A stretch of 64,000 nt of DNA from an uncultured Alphaproteobacteria bacterium (lineage in GTDB: Bacteria; Pseudomonadota; Alphaproteobacteria; UBA2966): positions 1 to 64,000 of the forward strand of contig OY282368.1 of assembly GCA_958295725.1 (NCBI GenBank), in the 5' to 3' direction. Shown one piece after another: positions 1 through 11,534 of the stretch (position 1 is the first letter of the stretch; every line of letters starts with the position of its first letter). The translations under genes were made by a program, and so were the position numbers. The notes beneath the pieces were generated by a model that was given only the letters and a program-made list of their open reading frames with translations, was not told the DNA's origin and searched no databases.

Positions 1-1432
<1,432 letters not shown>

Positions 1433-1564
1433 CCGTCTTCCCCGTTCGAGGACGGCGTCCCGACCCGGACCTCGCGACACCCGCCGCTTCGCGGATGCCG
1501 TTCCAGGACGATCAAGACCGGGAGCCGTCGCTCCTGCGTGGTCTCGCCGTCCGATCCCCTCCCA

Positions 1565-2932
1565 TTAAATATGGTAAGCATCCGCGAAGACAACCGAAAA
1601 CGGTGGAAAGACCAGCGGCCGGTCCGGGGCGAATCTGGCGTCGAGCGCCAAGCCGGAGCCTTCCCGACGATATCCGAGGTGGGGAACGTCGAGAAGCCCG
1701 GACCGGTCCCAGAGCGCCGGCAAAGTGATGCGCGCCGCGGCGGGGATCCCCGAGTCCCGGACCCGCGGGCGCATTGCGGGATCTTCCGTCACGATCCGCC
1801 ATCCCCCGGCGCCCAACCGACGCACCTCGCAAGCCGCTTCGGGGTCGGGCCGCGCGCGGCCGTCCACGCGAACGTCAAAGCGCGCGTCCCAACGGCGGTT
1901 CTGACCCGGTCGCAGGGTCACGGCGCGCCCGGTCCCGCGGGCCTCGCGGCAGATCAACAACCGTCTCTCGCGGCCGACGATCCGGCAACCCGCCAGAGTG
2001 CGGCCTTTCGGCGCCGCTCCACCCGCGATTTCCGCATAGGTCCGCTCCAGGCGGTCGTAGCGGGGCGGGGCCGGCCGGGCGCCAACGGCGGATACGACGC
2101 GCGACAGCACGCGCAACCCGACCTCGTCCGGCGCCGCCAACAGGGCGTCGCGGTCCAGCCAGCAGAATCCCGCCTCGTGGGAACGCACGCACTCGCGAAC
2201 CAGTTCCGACGCATAGTGCTCGAGGGCGGCGCGAGCGCGTCCCAAGCGGCGCGCCGACGTCGCGATACCCTCCGACGTGACGCCGGTCGCGTCCAACGCC
2301 GGCAGGATCTCGCGAACCCGTGACCGGGCGAACCTCGGGTCCCGGTTGGACGGATCCTCGATCCATGGATGTCCGAAGGCCTGCACGGTCGCAATAAGGC
2401 GCGTCTTCGGCACGCCGAGCAGCGGGCGGACCACGCGGATGCCGGCTCTGTGCGACACCCCCGCCATCGTCGCGAGACCGTCGAGGCCGCTCTTGCGCCC
2501 AAGTCTCAGGAGAAACGTCTCCGCCTGGTCGTCACGATGATGGGCGAGCAGAAGGTCGTGCGGTCCGTGGTCCCGGCACCAGGACAACAGGAGCCCGTAA
2601 CGCGCCTCGCGGGCCGCTTCCTGGATCCCGCGAGCGGGCTTGTGCCCCGTCCACGTCAGGACGCGCGTTTCGATTCCGCCGCGTGTCAACCAGCCGGCGA
2701 CGCGCCGGCATTCTTCGGCCGACTCCGGACGGAGCCCATGGTCGACGACCAGCGCATGACACTCGCCGCCGCGGGCCTCGGCCCAGCGATGGGTCAGGAG
2801 ACACAGCGCGATGCTGTCCACGCCACCGGATGTCGCGACCGCCACCCGGGGGAACGGAGCGAACGGTCCCACCGAGCGCGCCAGCCGTTCGAACTCGAGC
2901 GCGCCGAGCGGCTCGTCGTCAGCATGTTTCAT
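1565..2932 (-). CDS. tilS: tRNA(Ile)-lysidine synthase TilS
   Basis: Cytoplasmic enzyme that adds lysine to C34 of the CAU-anticodon tRNA-Ile using ATP, changing both its identity and codon reading. The N-type ATP pyrophosphatase signature SGGVDS is at residues 35-40. The family elements VDHGLRPES and LLAHHRDDQAETFLLRL follow in order, then the conserved IEDPSN stretch. At 455 residues it has the catalytic domain plus a C-terminal extension of normal size. It begins 15 bases after cpoB ends on the same strand, so the two are probably co-transcribed, with ftsH downstream. Confidence 0.95.
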   Translation of the reverse strand: MKHADDEPLGALEFERLARSVGPFAPFPRVAVATSGGVDSIALCLLTHRWAEARGGECHALVVDHGLRPESAEECRRVAGWLTRGGIETRVLTWTGHKPARGIQEAAREARYGLLLSWCRDHGPHDLLLAHHRDDQAETFLLRLGRKSGLDGLATMAGVSHRAGIRVVRPLLGVPKTRLIATVQAFGHPWIEDPSNRDPRFARSRVREILPALDATGVTSEGIATSARRLGRARAALEHYASELVRECVRSHEAGFCWLDRDALLAAPDEVGLRVLSRVVSAVGARPAPPRYDRLERTYAEIAGGAAPKGRTLAGCRIVGRERRLLICREARGTGRAVTLRPGQNRRWDARFDVRVDGRARPDPEAACEVRRLGAGGWRIVTEDPAMRPRVRDSGIPAAARITLPALWDRSGLLDVPHLGYRREGSGLALDARFAPDRPLVFPPFSVVFADAYHI

Positions 2933-2947
2933 CCCGGTCGTGGCGCC

Positions 2948-3961
2948 TTACCCGCACCCGGCCTGTTGCCATTCCTTCCGGCCGCGCGCCTTGACGTCGT
3001 TGGTGAGGTCGGGGAACTTCTCGTCGAGCTCCTGGAATGTGGCGCAAGCCTCGTCGCGCCGGCCGAGGCGGGACAGAGACATGCCGAGCTTGAGCAGATT
3101 GTCGGGAGCCTTGGCGCCCGCAGGCGAGCTCTTGTAACCCTCCACGAAGACCGCGACGGCATGGTTGTAGTCCTCGCGGACGTAATGGGATTCGCCGAGC
3201 CAGTATCTGGCGTTGTCGGCGAGCTCGTGATCGCCGTGAACCGCGAGGAACTCCTCGAACGCCCGTTCCGCCCTGACGAGATCCTCGGAACGGAGCAGCC
3301 CGGCCCGAAGCAAGCCCAGCGCGAAATCGTAACGCTCCTTCGGCGTTCCCTCCGGCAGCAGCGGCTTGGGCCGTTCCGGGGCCGGGGACGCGGCTTCCGC
3401 CGCACCCCCTGCCGCGGGCGCCCGGCCGACGGGAAGCGTTCCCAGCACTCCCGGCCGGTCCGACGGATCGGGAACCTGGGACACCACGCCCGCGCCCGCC
3501 GCCCCCGGTGCCGGCGCGCCGGTCCCGGGCTGCGCCGCCACGGCTGTCGCCTCGGCGAGGGCGCGCTCGATGGCGGCCAGCCGGAAATCGACGTCCTCGA
3601 CCAGCTTGTCGAGGCGCCTGCCCGCCGTATCGACCTTGTGTCTGATCTCTTCGATCACGCCGGTGAGGCCGCGAAGCTCGCCTTCGAGAGCGGTCACGCG
3701 CAGCAACGCGTCGGCAGGCCGCCGTTCGCCGGTCCCCACCCCCACCGGGTCCGGCGTGGAACCGGGCGCCGCCGGGGCGCCGCCCCGATACACGTAACGC
3801 TGAAGATCCGCGATGTCCTGGCGAAGCCGTTCGACCGTCTCGAGCAACGCGCTCGATTCGCCGCCCTGAGCCGATACCGGTTCGGACAACAGGAGGCCGG
3901 CCAGCACCGGGAAGATCAGGCGCGTCACCGCGAGAGACGATCTTGAACCGGGTTGCGTCAT
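2948..3961 (-). CDS. cpoB: Cell division coordinator CpoB (YbgF)
   Basis: Periplasmic partner of the Tol-Pal system that couples outer-membrane constriction to peptidoglycan synthesis in the model organism. The 337-residue product has a signal peptide ending near VSA at residue 31, an N-terminal coiled coil (about 35-120) with the ETVERLRQDI pattern, a proline- and alanine-rich linker, and C-terminal TPR-like repeats (about 205-335) containing DNARYWLGE and FVEGYK motifs. It lies downstream of tolQRAB-pal on the same strand, the normal place for this gene. The final residues include two cysteines, one near the C-terminus, which is not a general family feature. Confidence 0.92.
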   Translation of the reverse strand: MTQPGSRSSLAVTRLIFPVLAGLLLSEPVSAQGGESSALLETVERLRQDIADLQRYVYRGGAPAAPGSTPDPVGVGTGERRPADALLRVTALEGELRGLTGVIEEIRHKVDTAGRRLDKLVEDVDFRLAAIERALAEATAVAAQPGTGAPAPGAAGAGVVSQVPDPSDRPGVLGTLPVGRAPAAGGAAEAASPAPERPKPLLPEGTPKERYDFALGLLRAGLLRSEDLVRAERAFEEFLAVHGDHELADNARYWLGESHYVREDYNHAVAVFVEGYKSSPAGAKAPDNLLKLGMSLSRLGRRDEACATFQELDEKFPDLTNDVKARGRKEWQQAGCG

Positions 3962-4165
3962 GGAGAGCTCGGCTTTCGGCGGGCGGCCTTCACGGCTCGC
4001 GACCGCACCATAGGGCGCCCGATTCCAGGACAGCGCACGAATTTGTCCAAATTAAGCCCATCGGGTCGCGCCGATCAAACGGACCGCGCCGAACGAGGAA
4101 ACCGCCCGGCGGTCAGCGACCGCGAGCGGCTTCGAACACGATAAAGAGAGGCCGGGGACCGGAAG

Positions 4166-4690
4166 CTAATCGACCGTGGTGACCCCACGCCGATTCTGCT
4201 TCCACGCGCCCTCGTTGGATCCCACGGCCTCCGGCCGCTCCTTGCCATAGCTGATGACGTCGATCCTCGAGGCCGATACACCGAGCGCGACGAGATAATC
4301 GCGAACGGCGGCCGCGCGTCGCTGACCGAGCGCCAGGTTGTACTCCCGCGTCCCGCGTTCGTCGCAATGCCCTTCGATCGTCACCGTGACGCTCGGATAC
4401 CGCTTCAACCAGGCGGCTTGACGATCGAGGGTGTTCCGGGCATCGGGCATCAAGTCGAACTTGTCGAAATCGAAGAAAACGCGGTCGCCGACATTGGCCA
4501 CGAGGTCGGCATAGGAACCGGGCTCGGGCCCTTCGGACTTCATCGACTCCGAGGGTTGAGGGGCCGGTTCGCTTTCCACCCTGGTTTCAGGCTCGGGTTC
4601 GGGCGCCTCGACGCTTTTTTCGGGCGCTGTCGCGCAAGCGGCGGCGAACAAGAGAACGGCGGCGATCGCAGTGAATGCCTTCAGGTGCAT
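4166..4690 (-). CDS. pal: Peptidoglycan-associated lipoprotein Pal
   Basis: Outer-membrane lipoprotein that binds peptidoglycan and is moved by TolB/TolQRA during division. The chosen ATG at 4690 has a strong AAGGAG site and gives a 174-residue precursor. Earlier in-frame ATGs would add an unlikely N-terminus. The signal sequence ends in FAAAC, making Cys19 the lipidated residue; the box is alanine-rich rather than the classic LAGC. A proline/glutamate-rich linker (about 22-60) leads to the OmpA-C domain with FFDFDKFDL and the ligand-binding segment EGHCDERGTREYN. It sits 153 bases after tolB on the same strand. Confidence 0.95.
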   Translation of the reverse strand: MHLKAFTAIAAVLLFAAACATAPEKSVEAPEPEPETRVESEPAPQPSESMKSEGPEPGSYADLVANVGDRVFFDFDKFDLMPDARNTLDRQAAWLKRYPSVTVTIEGHCDERGTREYNLALGQRRAAAVRDYLVALGVSASRIDVISYGKERPEAVGSNEGAWKQNRRGVTTVD

Positions 4691-4843
4691 TGGAAACTCC
4701 TTACACGATATAGCCGGACACACGGAGGCCATCGTAGCCCTCGAAAGAACGCGACATCCGCGCTCAGCCCCTCTCGGAGAATCCAGTATACCGTAAATTC
4801 CTGGAAATCTTACGACTCCAAGGGGCAACATAGCCGCGCCCTC

Positions 4844-6202
4844 TCATCGAAGCAAGGGGGGCGCGGAACCCGGCGGCGACCACGCCGGGTCGGATGCCTG
4901 CGTCGGCGTCACGACGCGTCGCTCGTTGTGGCCCGTGAGGTCGACCGAATAGAGCCTCGTTTCCCCACCCGATCCATCTCTCCGCGTCGGCCGCTGCCGG
5001 AAGAACATCAGAACCCGGCCGTTCGGCGCCCACGTGGGCCCCTCGTCGAGGAAACTTTCCGTCAGCAGACGCTCCCCGCTGCCGTCGGGACGCATCACGC
5101 CGATGAAGAAACGGCCCTGAACGAACTTGGTGAACGCAATGAGGTCGCCGCGCGGCGACCATACCGGCGTCGCGTACCGGCCGCGAGCGAAACTGATGCG
5201 ATGCGCGTTGCTGCCGTCCACGTTCATCACGTACAGCTGTTGGGTTCCGCCGCGGTCCGAGTTGAACGTGATCCGCGAGCCGTCGGGGGAGTAGGACGGC
5301 GATGTGTCGATGGCCGAACTCCGCGTCAGCCGCGCGATCTGCCGGGTCCGCAGATCCATCGTATAGATGTCGGAGTTGTCGTCCTTGATGAAGCTCATGA
5401 TGACCTTGTTGCCGTCGGGCGAGAACCGCGGCGCGAAGGTCATGCCCGGAAAGTCTCCGAGGACCTCCTGCTGGCCGGTGTCGATGTTGTAGATGAACAC
5501 CCGCGGCGTGCCCTGCCGATAGGACAGGTACGTGATCTCCTGCGAGGTCGGCGAAAACCGGGGAGTGAGGACCAGGTACTGGCCATCCGTCAGATAGCGA
5601 TTGTGGGCGCCGTCCTGATCCATGATCGCGAGCCGCTTGATCCGCGCGGTCTGCGGACCGGTTTCCGCGACATACACGATCCGCGTGTCGAAGTAACCGG
5701 CCTCGCCCGTCAATCGCTGGTAGATCGCATCGCTGATCAGGTGGGCGATACGGCGCCAGTTCGAAGGGGCGGTGAAGTACGCCAGTCCGGCCATCTGTTG
5801 GCCGGCGAACACGTCCCACAGCCGGAATTCGACACGAAGCCTGCCATCTTCCAGCATGGTCGTCGCGCCCGTCGCCAGCGCCTGTGCGTCGATCACCCGC
5901 CAATCCGCGAAACGGGGCTGCACCTTCATCGCCTCGGGCGTCTGGATGAACGCCCTGCGGTCCAGGGGCCGGAAAAGGCCCGATCGCTCGAGGTTGCCGG
6001 TAACGACGTCCGCGATGTCGCGCGCCGCCTTGCGGCCCCCTTCGTCCGTTGCGTGAAATACGCTTACCGCGATGGGCAACGGATCGACCACGCCCTGCGT
6101 GATATCGATCTTCAGAACGGCGGACGCCGGCGCGGCCGCGAGCACGACGGCCGACGCCACGAACGGACCGATCACGCGCTTGAGGATCGCCGGGGCGCGC
6201 AT
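4844..6202 (-). CDS. tolB: Tol-Pal system beta-propeller protein TolB
   Basis: Periplasmic beta-propeller that shuttles between Pal and the inner-membrane TolA/QR motor. The start at 6202 gives 452 residues with a signal peptide cleaved after ASA (residue 28). The N-terminal alpha/beta domain includes RPLDRRAFI. Repeated WD40-like blades carry the typical SPDG elements: [16 protein letters not shown] and WSPRGDLI. The ATG lies 5 bases beyond the tolA stop, so translation is probably coupled. Longer in-frame extensions overlap tolA and have no signal sequence, so they were not chosen. Confidence 0.95.
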   Translation of the reverse strand: MRAPAILKRVIGPFVASAVVLAAAPASAVLKIDITQGVVDPLPIAVSVFHATDEGGRKAARDIADVVTGNLERSGLFRPLDRRAFIQTPEAMKVQPRFADWRVIDAQALATGATTMLEDGRLRVEFRLWDVFAGQQMAGLAYFTAPSNWRRIAHLISDAIYQRLTGEAGYFDTRIVYVAETGPQTARIKRLAIMDQDGAHNRYLTDGQYLVLTPRFSPTSQEITYLSYRQGTPRVFIYNIDTGQQEVLGDFPGMTFAPRFSPDGNKVIMSFIKDDNSDIYTMDLRTRQIARLTRSSAIDTSPSYSPDGSRITFNSDRGGTQQLYVMNVDGSNAHRISFARGRYATPVWSPRGDLIAFTKFVQGRFFIGVMRPDGSGERLLTESFLDEGPTWAPNGRVLMFFRQRPTRRDGSGGETRLYSVDLTGHNERRVVTPTQASDPAWSPPGSAPPLLR

Positions 6203-6207
6203 CGCGG

Positions 6208-7071
6208 TCAGCCGAGCATTTCCCTTGGATCGAACCTGAGCTCGATCTCGCGCCAGCGAGGGTACTTGGCGATCGGCATTTTGAACGGCTCGCATTTCAG
6301 AACGGCCCTGGCGGCGCTTTCCGCCGCGGTTCGGAAGAACGGATCGGCGGCCATCCGCCCGTCGTCGACGATCTGCGGCTCGCGACGCAGGGATCCGTCC
6401 GGATTGAGGAAAACACGAATCTCCACGACGAGGTTTTCCGCGTCGCGGGCCCCGGCCGGAATGTGCCAGCAACGCTCGATCTGGGCCCGGAGAGCGTCGA
6501 CTTCCGACGATGTCACCTGCTGTCCTTCCAACGGCTGAGCGGTCGGCGACGTGACCTTGGGCGGCGTCCGTGGGGTTTCGGGCGCGTCCGGCGCCGACCG
6601 CTTGCGGGGCGTCTTGTCGACCAGCGCCGCGATTCGGTCGGCATCGAACTTGTACTTCTTCGGCTCCGGCGCCGTGGCCGCGGCCTTGGGCGGCGCGGGC
6701 TTGGCCTTGGCGACCTTCCTGGACGGCGACGCCGGTTTGCGCTTGGGTTTGGCGGTCTTCTTGGGTGGTTCGGGCTTCGTCTCGGGGACGACGACCGTGT
6801 CCTCCGGTTCGGGCTCCGCAGGGGCCGGCGGCGCCTCGGTCGACCTCGGCGCCTCGAGCTTCCGCGGAGGGTTCGGCGGCGGCCTGTCCTCCTTCACCGG
6901 TTCCGGCTTCGGACGTGCCGCCCTGGTTTCCTCGGAGACGGTCACGAGCTCGACGATCACGGGCTGCTCGACGAGTTCCGGTTCCGAGTGCGCCCAGTCG
7001 GGCAGGCCCACGAAACCGATCCACAATGCCGCCATGTGAATGACGGCGGATATGAGAACCCCGTTGCGCAC
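6208..7071 (-). CDS. tolA: Tol-Pal energy transducer TolA
   Basis: Inner-membrane protein spanning the periplasm that carries the force generated by TolQR to TolB-Pal. The 287-residue product starts at GTG 7071. It has one N-terminal membrane helix (about 3-22), a long proline-, lysine- and alanine-rich stalk (about 50-150), and a compact C-terminal domain with [10 protein letters not shown] followed by [13 protein letters not shown], the TonB/TolA C-terminal signature. Sequence in the stalk is low complexity, as usual for TolA. It is flanked by tolR (7-base gap) and tolB (5-base gap), which settles the assignment. Confidence 0.9.
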   Translation of the reverse strand: MRNGVLISAVIHMAALWIGFVGLPDWAHSEPELVEQPVIVELVTVSEETRAARPKPEPVKEDRPPPNPPRKLEAPRSTEAPPAPAEPEPEDTVVVPETKPEPPKKTAKPKRKPASPSRKVAKAKPAPPKAAATAPEPKKYKFDADRIAALVDKTPRKRSAPDAPETPRTPPKVTSPTAQPLEGQQVTSSEVDALRAQIERCWHIPAGARDAENLVVEIRVFLNPDGSLRREPQIVDDGRMAADPFFRTAAESAARAVLKCEPFKMPIAKYPRWREIELRFDPREMLG

Positions 7072-7078
7072 CGTCCCG

Positions 7079-7537
7079 CTACCGCTTGCGCGCTCCCGGA
7101 GCGTCGGCCCTCGCCGTGATGAGCGCCACCCGCGAGAAGCCCGCCTGGTTCATGATTCCCATGACCTCCATGACGCGCCCGTAGGGAACGACCCGGTCGC
7201 CGCGCACGAATATCCGGACGTCCGGCCTGTTGCCGGAGATCGCGATCAGTCTCGGGACGAGGCTGTCGATCTCGATGGCGGTCTCCTGGAGGAACAGTCG
7301 GCCCTGTCCGTCGATGCTCACGGCCAGAGGCTCGTCCTGTCCCTGCACGACCCCCGCCTTCGTCCTGGGCAGATCGACCTGGACGCCGACGGTCAGCAGG
7401 GGAGCGGTCACCATGAACACGACGAGCAGCACCAGCATGACGTCGACGAACGGCGTGACGTTGATCTCGCTCATCACCTTGAAGTGGCGCCCCGCGCGAA
7501 GGCGAGGCCCGCGACGACCCTGAATCGCCGTCGCCAT
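7079..7537 (-). CDS. tolR: TolR, proton-motive-force motor subunit
   Basis: ExbD/TolR family inner-membrane protein that forms the proton channel with TolQ. The start at 7537 overlaps the tolQ stop as TGATG and gives 152 residues. A single membrane helix contains PFVDVMLVLL with the essential aspartate at residue 32. The periplasmic domain follows, with LPRTKAG and VRIFVRGDRVVPYGRVMEVM, the conserved ExbD/TolR core. The tight overlap with tolQ suggests the two subunits are made in a fixed ratio. Confidence 0.95.
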   Translation of the reverse strand: MATAIQGRRGPRLRAGRHFKVMSEINVTPFVDVMLVLLVVFMVTAPLLTVGVQVDLPRTKAGVVQGQDEPLAVSIDGQGRLFLQETAIEIDSLVPRLIAISGNRPDVRIFVRGDRVVPYGRVMEVMGIMNQAGFSRVALITARADAPGARKR

Positions 7538-8277
7538 CAGGTCGTCCACCCATGCTCGTCGAGTTGACGGGAGAGGATGGCCGAGAATTCGCCGGCGAAA
7601 CTCTCGAGGCGGTTCGAATAGCGCGAAATATCGTTCGAGAACTTGTTGTAGGCGACCACGGCGGGGATCGCCGCGACCAGCCCCAACGCCGTGGCGAACA
7701 GCGCCTCGGCGATGCCGGGGGCCACGACCGCCAGGCTCGTGTTCTTGGTCAGGGCGATGGCCTGGAAGCTGTTCATGATTCCCCAGACCGTGCCGAACAA
7801 TCCGATGAAGGGCGCGGTCGACCCGACCGTGGCGAGGAAGCCCAGATAGCGCTCCAGGCTCTCTACCTCCCGGCTCATGCTCAGTTGCATGACCTGTCCG
7901 ATCCGGTCCTGGATGCCGGCATGGAGCGTGCGTTCGCTTCCGGGGCTTCCCGTGACGCTTCGCCGCCATTCCCGCATGGCCGCCGCGAACAGAAAGGCCA
8001 TCGGGTGGTCCGGCCGCTCCCCGATCCGGTCGTAGAGTTCCTCCAGCGACCCCCCCGACCAGAACGATTCCTCGAACGCGTCCGCCTGCGCCACCAACCG
8101 GCGCAGCCTGAATATCTTCTCGACGATGATCGCCCAGCACCAGAACGACGCCAGGACCAGAACGAGAAGGACGGCCTTCACGACGACGTCGGCGCGCAGG
8201 AACAGACCGATCAGGGAAAGATCCGGGGCGCCCACGGAGCCCGCCAGAACGGCCGCGTCGATCGTCTCTTGTTCCAT
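7537..8277 (-). CDS. tolQ: TolQ, proton-motive-force motor subunit
   Basis: MotA/TolQ/ExbB family protein with three membrane helices that surrounds TolR in the inner membrane. The start at 8277 (MEQETID) gives 246 residues, the family length; the in-frame extension upstream is arginine-rich and runs toward ruvB. Family motifs are visible: AIIVEKIFRLRR after the first helix, then FIGLFGTVWGIMNSF and GIAEALFATALGLVAAIPAV in the second and third. The thioesterase gene ybgC, which often stands between ruvB and tolQ, is absent here; only 96 non-coding bases separate tolQ from ruvB. Confidence 0.95.
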   Translation of the reverse strand: MEQETIDAAVLAGSVGAPDLSLIGLFLRADVVVKAVLLVLVLASFWCWAIIVEKIFRLRRLVAQADAFEESFWSGGSLEELYDRIGERPDHPMAFLFAAAMREWRRSVTGSPGSERTLHAGIQDRIGQVMQLSMSREVESLERYLGFLATVGSTAPFIGLFGTVWGIMNSFQAIALTKNTSLAVVAPGIAEALFATALGLVAAIPAVVAYNKFSNDISRYSNRLESFAGEFSAILSRQLDEHGWTT

Positions 8278-8373
8278 GCCTAGCCCGCCGTGTCGTCCGT
8301 GGCCGTCGCGTTCGGGCGCGAGCATGGCGGCACGCGCGCGAGACCCCGTGGCCGACCGCCGCCGGGGCATCCG

Positions 8374-9423
8374 TCAACCATCTTCGACGTCCTCCTCGGG
8401 AACCAGTTCCAGTTGGGCCGAGAACCGCCGCGGCGCCCGCAGGCCAAGGTGCCCGAATCCGGACACCGTGAGCATCCGCCCGCGCGACGTCCGTTGGGCG
8501 AGCCCCTGTTGTAGCAGGAACGGCTCGATGATCTCTTCGATCGTGTCCCGGGGCTCGCTCAGCGCGGCCGCCAGGGTGTCGACACCCACCGGACCGCCGC
8601 CGTAGTGGTCCGCGATGAGGGCGAGGTAACGGCGGTCGAGGGCATCGAGGCCCCGTGCATCGACGTCGAGGCGCCCGAGCGCGCCGTCGGCGATCTTCCG
8701 ATCGATGGAGGTCACGCCTTCCACGGTGGCGAAGTCGCGGACCCGCCGCAGGAGGCGACCGGCCACGCGGGGCGTTCCACGGGAGCGTTTGGCGATTTCG
8801 ATCGCCCCGTCGGCGGTGATATCGACGCCCAGAACGCGCGCGCCCCGCTCGACGATCTCCTGCAACTCCTCCAGCGTGTAGAAACCGAGCCGGGCATGGA
8901 CCCCGAAACGGTCCCGAAGCGGCGTCGTCAACAACCCCGACCGGGTCGTGGCGCCGATCAGCGTGAACGCGGGCATGTCGATGCGCACGGAACGCGCCGC
9001 CGGGCCTTCGCCGATGATGAGGTCGAGGTGAAAGTCCTCCATGGCCGGATAGAGGATCTCCTCGACCGCCGGACTCAGCCTGTGGATCTCGTCGATGAAC
9101 AGAACGTCCCGTGGATCGAGATTGGTCAGGATCGCGGCGAGGTCGCCCGCCCGGGCCACCACGGGACCCGACGTCGCCCGGAAGCCGACTCCCAGTTCGC
9201 GAGCGACGATCTGCGCCAGGGTCGTCTTGCCGAGGCCGGGCGGACCCACGAACAGGACGTGATCCAGCGCGTCGCCGCGACTGCGCGCGGCGTCGACGAA
9301 CACCCGCAGGTTCTCGCGGATGGACTTCTGTCCGATGAACTCGTCCAGCGCCTTGGGCCTGAGGCTCGTCTCGACGGCGTCGGCGGAACCGAAGTCCGCC
9401 GCGATGACGCGCTCGTCCGTCAC
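8374..9423 (-). CDS. ruvB: Holliday junction branch migration helicase RuvB
   Basis: Hexameric AAA+ motor that drives branch migration of Holliday junctions with RuvA. The 349-residue product starts at GTG 9423, sharing GTGA with the ruvA stop. Walker A is GPPGLGKTT (residues 60-68) and Walker B ends in DEIH (111-114). The sensor/arginine-finger region contains [19 protein letters not shown]. The C-terminal winged helix includes [18 protein letters not shown], which is nearly invariant in the family. It is the last gene of a ruvC-ruvA-ruvB operon. Confidence 0.97.
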   Translation of the reverse strand: MTDERVIAADFGSADAVETSLRPKALDEFIGQKSIRENLRVFVDAARSRGDALDHVLFVGPPGLGKTTLAQIVARELGVGFRATSGPVVARAGDLAAILTNLDPRDVLFIDEIHRLSPAVEEILYPAMEDFHLDLIIGEGPAARSVRIDMPAFTLIGATTRSGLLTTPLRDRFGVHARLGFYTLEELQEIVERGARVLGVDITADGAIEIAKRSRGTPRVAGRLLRRVRDFATVEGVTSIDRKIADGALGRLDVDARGLDALDRRYLALIADHYGGGPVGVDTLAAALSEPRDTIEEIIEPFLLQQGLAQRTSRGRMLTVSGFGHLGLRAPRRFSAQLELVPEEDVEDG

Positions 9424-10034
9424 CGCCCCAGCTCCTTCAGCCCGGCCTTGATCAGCGCCTCGACCGACGTATCGCCGTCGAGCGCGGAGACGGCGCCGGT
9501 GACGGCTCCGAACGCCTCGGCGCGACCGTAGCCCAGGTTGACGAGCGCGGAGACCGCGTCTCCGGCCTCGTCGGCGCCCGGCTCACCGGTCGGCGGCCCA
9601 ACGGCGTCGCCCGCGCCCTCCACGACCGCCAGCCGCGGGACCCTGTCCTTCAGTTCGGCGACGACCCGGCGCGCGAGCTTCGGCCCGACGCCCGGCGCCT
9701 GGGTAAGGAGCGCGTGGTCCTGCGCGGCGACCGAGCGGAACAGATCCGCCGGGGAAAGCACCGACAGTACGCCGAGGGCGACCCGGGCGCCGACCCCTTG
9801 CACGGTCTGGAGCCTTCGAAACCAGTCGCGCTCGACGCCCTCGGAAAACCCGAACAGCTGGATGTGATCCTCGCGGACGTGCGTCTCGATCTCGAGGGTT
9901 ATCGGGTCGCCGGCGCGGGGCATGGCGCTCATGGTCCGGCCCGGGCAGAACACCTGATAGCCGACGCCGTGGACGTCGACGACGACGTGGTCGTCTCCCG
10001 CCGAGCGCAGGACGCCGTGAAGCCATGCGATCAT
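9420..10034 (-). CDS. ruvA: Holliday junction binding protein RuvA
   Basis: Tetrameric junction-specific DNA-binding protein that loads RuvB. The ATG at 10034 immediately follows ruvC (one base between) and gives 204 residues. The N-terminal OB fold (MIAWLHG...[11 protein letters not shown]), the helix-hairpin-helix elements [17 protein letters not shown] and [19 protein letters not shown], and a C-terminal three-helix domain with [13 protein letters not shown] are all present in order. The start was preferred over upstream in-frame options, which lie inside ruvC. Confidence 0.95.
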   Translation of the reverse strand: MIAWLHGVLRSAGDDHVVVDVHGVGYQVFCPGRTMSAMPRAGDPITLEIETHVREDHIQLFGFSEGVERDWFRRLQTVQGVGARVALGVLSVLSPADLFRSVAAQDHALLTQAPGVGPKLARRVVAELKDRVPRLAVVEGAGDAVGPPTGEPGADEAGDAVSALVNLGYGRAEAFGAVTGAVSALDGDTSVEALIKAGLKELGR

Positions 10035-10035
10035 C

Positions 10036-10566
10036 CTACAGGGCTCCCTCGACCGTCGGCGCGGCCGGGGCCCGGCGCTCCGGCGCCCATCGTTGCCGGG
10101 TCGAGCGGTGATGGGCGTGGCAGATCGCCACCGCCAGGGCATCGGCGGCGTCGGAGCTCTCGACGGCGACGCCGCCCAGCAAGCTCCGCGCCATCATGTG
10201 CATCTGTTGCTTCGCGGCGTGACCCACGCCGACGACGGATTTCTTCACGAGATTCGCCGGGTACTCCGCGACGGGCAATCCGCCTATCGCCGGCGCCAGC
10301 AGGATCACGCCGCGGGCCTGACCGAGCTTGAGCGTCGAGACGGGATTGCGATTGACGAACGTCTCTTCCACCGCCGCTTCCCGAGGCTCGAACTCCGCCA
10401 GGACGGCGACGATGCCTTCGAACAACTGGCGGAGCCGCTGCGGGAATTCGGCGTCCTGCCGCGACGTCACGACGCCGTTGCCGACGTGCCGCAGCCGGTT
10501 GCCGGACACGTCTATCACGCCCCAGCCCGAACGCCGCAATCCCGGATCGATCCCGATGATCCTCAT
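10036..10566 (-). CDS. ruvC: Crossover junction endodeoxyribonuclease RuvC
   Basis: Dimeric nuclease that resolves Holliday junctions. The 176-residue product begins MRIIGIDPG with catalytic Asp7. The remaining acidic residues are visible as EET around 67-69 and SSDAADALA with Asp139 and Asp142 near the C-terminus. [14 protein letters not shown] is the conserved central stretch. First gene of the ruvCAB operon; yebC precedes it by 30 bases on the same strand, a common bacterial arrangement. Confidence 0.96.
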   Translation of the reverse strand: MRIIGIDPGLRRSGWGVIDVSGNRLRHVGNGVVTSRQDAEFPQRLRQLFEGIVAVLAEFEPREAAVEETFVNRNPVSTLKLGQARGVILLAPAIGGLPVAEYPANLVKKSVVGVGHAAKQQMHMMARSLLGGVAVESSDAADALAVAICHAHHRSTRQRWAPERRAPAAPTVEGAL

Positions 10567-10596
10567 CGGACGACCTCGATCGAACCGTGCATCCCC

Positions 10597-11346
10597 TCAG
10601 GCATCCATCCGGTCGAGAACGTCCGCGGGGATGTCGAAATTCGCGGACACCCGCTGGACGTCGTCGTTGTCCTCAAGCGTTTCGAGAAGCCTGACCAGCG
10701 AACCCGCCCGGGACTCGTCGACCGGGATCGTCGTCTGGGGCTTCCAGGTCAGACCCGCGCTTCGCGACGCCCCGAACCGCCGTTCCAGGGCGTCCCGGAC
10801 CTCGTTCAGGTCGTCGGGATCGCAATTGATCTCGTGGCCGTCTTCGGTCGTCTCGCAGTCTCCCGCGCCGGCCTCTATCGCGGCTTCCAGCATCTCCTCC
10901 TCGGACGCCGCTTCCGGCAGGTAGCTGATCGAACCCACGCGATCGAACATGAACGAGACGCTTCCCGTTTCGCCCAGGGTTCCGCCGAATTTGCCGAAGG
11001 CCGAGCGCACGTCGGCCGCCGTGCGATTGCGGTTGTCCGTCAGGGCCTCGACGATGACGGCCACGCCCGCCGGCCCGTATCCCTCGTACCGCACCTCCTC
11101 GTAGTACGTGTCGTCCTCGCCGGTCGAGCCTCGCCTGATCGCCCGTTCGATATTGTCCTTCGGCATGTTGGCCGCCCGCGCCGCCGCGATGGCCGCGCGA
11201 AGCCGGGCGTTCATTTCCGGGTCGGCCATGCCCGTTCGCGCCGCGACCTGGATCTCCCGCGCCAGTTTCGAGAACAGCCTGGACCGCCTGGCGTCCTGGG
11301 CGCCCTTGCGGTACATGATGTTCTTGAACTGCGAATGGCCTGCCAT
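10597..11346 (-). CDS. yebC: YebC/PmpR family protein
   Basis: Conserved cytoplasmic protein long annotated as a transcriptional regulator; recent work on the family points to a role at ribosomes on proline-rich sequences. The start at 11346 gives 249 residues beginning [15 protein letters not shown], the alphaproteobacterial form of the signature. [23 protein letters not shown] and FDRVG follow in the expected order. It lies directly upstream of ruvC. The earlier in-frame start was rejected because it adds 32 residues with no family match. Confidence 0.93.
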   Translation of the reverse strand: MAGHSQFKNIMYRKGAQDARRSRLFSKLAREIQVAARTGMADPEMNARLRAAIAAARAANMPKDNIERAIRRGSTGEDDTYYEEVRYEGYGPAGVAVIVEALTDNRNRTAADVRSAFGKFGGTLGETGSVSFMFDRVGSISYLPEAASEEEMLEAAIEAGAGDCETTEDGHEINCDPDDLNEVRDALERRFGASRSAGLTWKPQTTIPVDESRAGSLVRLLETLEDNDDVQRVSANFDIPADVLDRMDA

Positions 11347-11534
11347 CGATTCACGTTCTATGCTTGGTTGGGAGTTCCGGGCGTTATACCAGATATTGTG
11401 GAACGCGGCGGTAATTTCCCCGACGGTCCGGGGGCGCGTCACCGCTTGGACGCGACGGCGCCACCCGGTCTACGCGAGCAATATGGCGGATTTTTGGCCG
11501 CTCCGGCGGGCCGCGCCGCGGTCTCCCGGAGGAC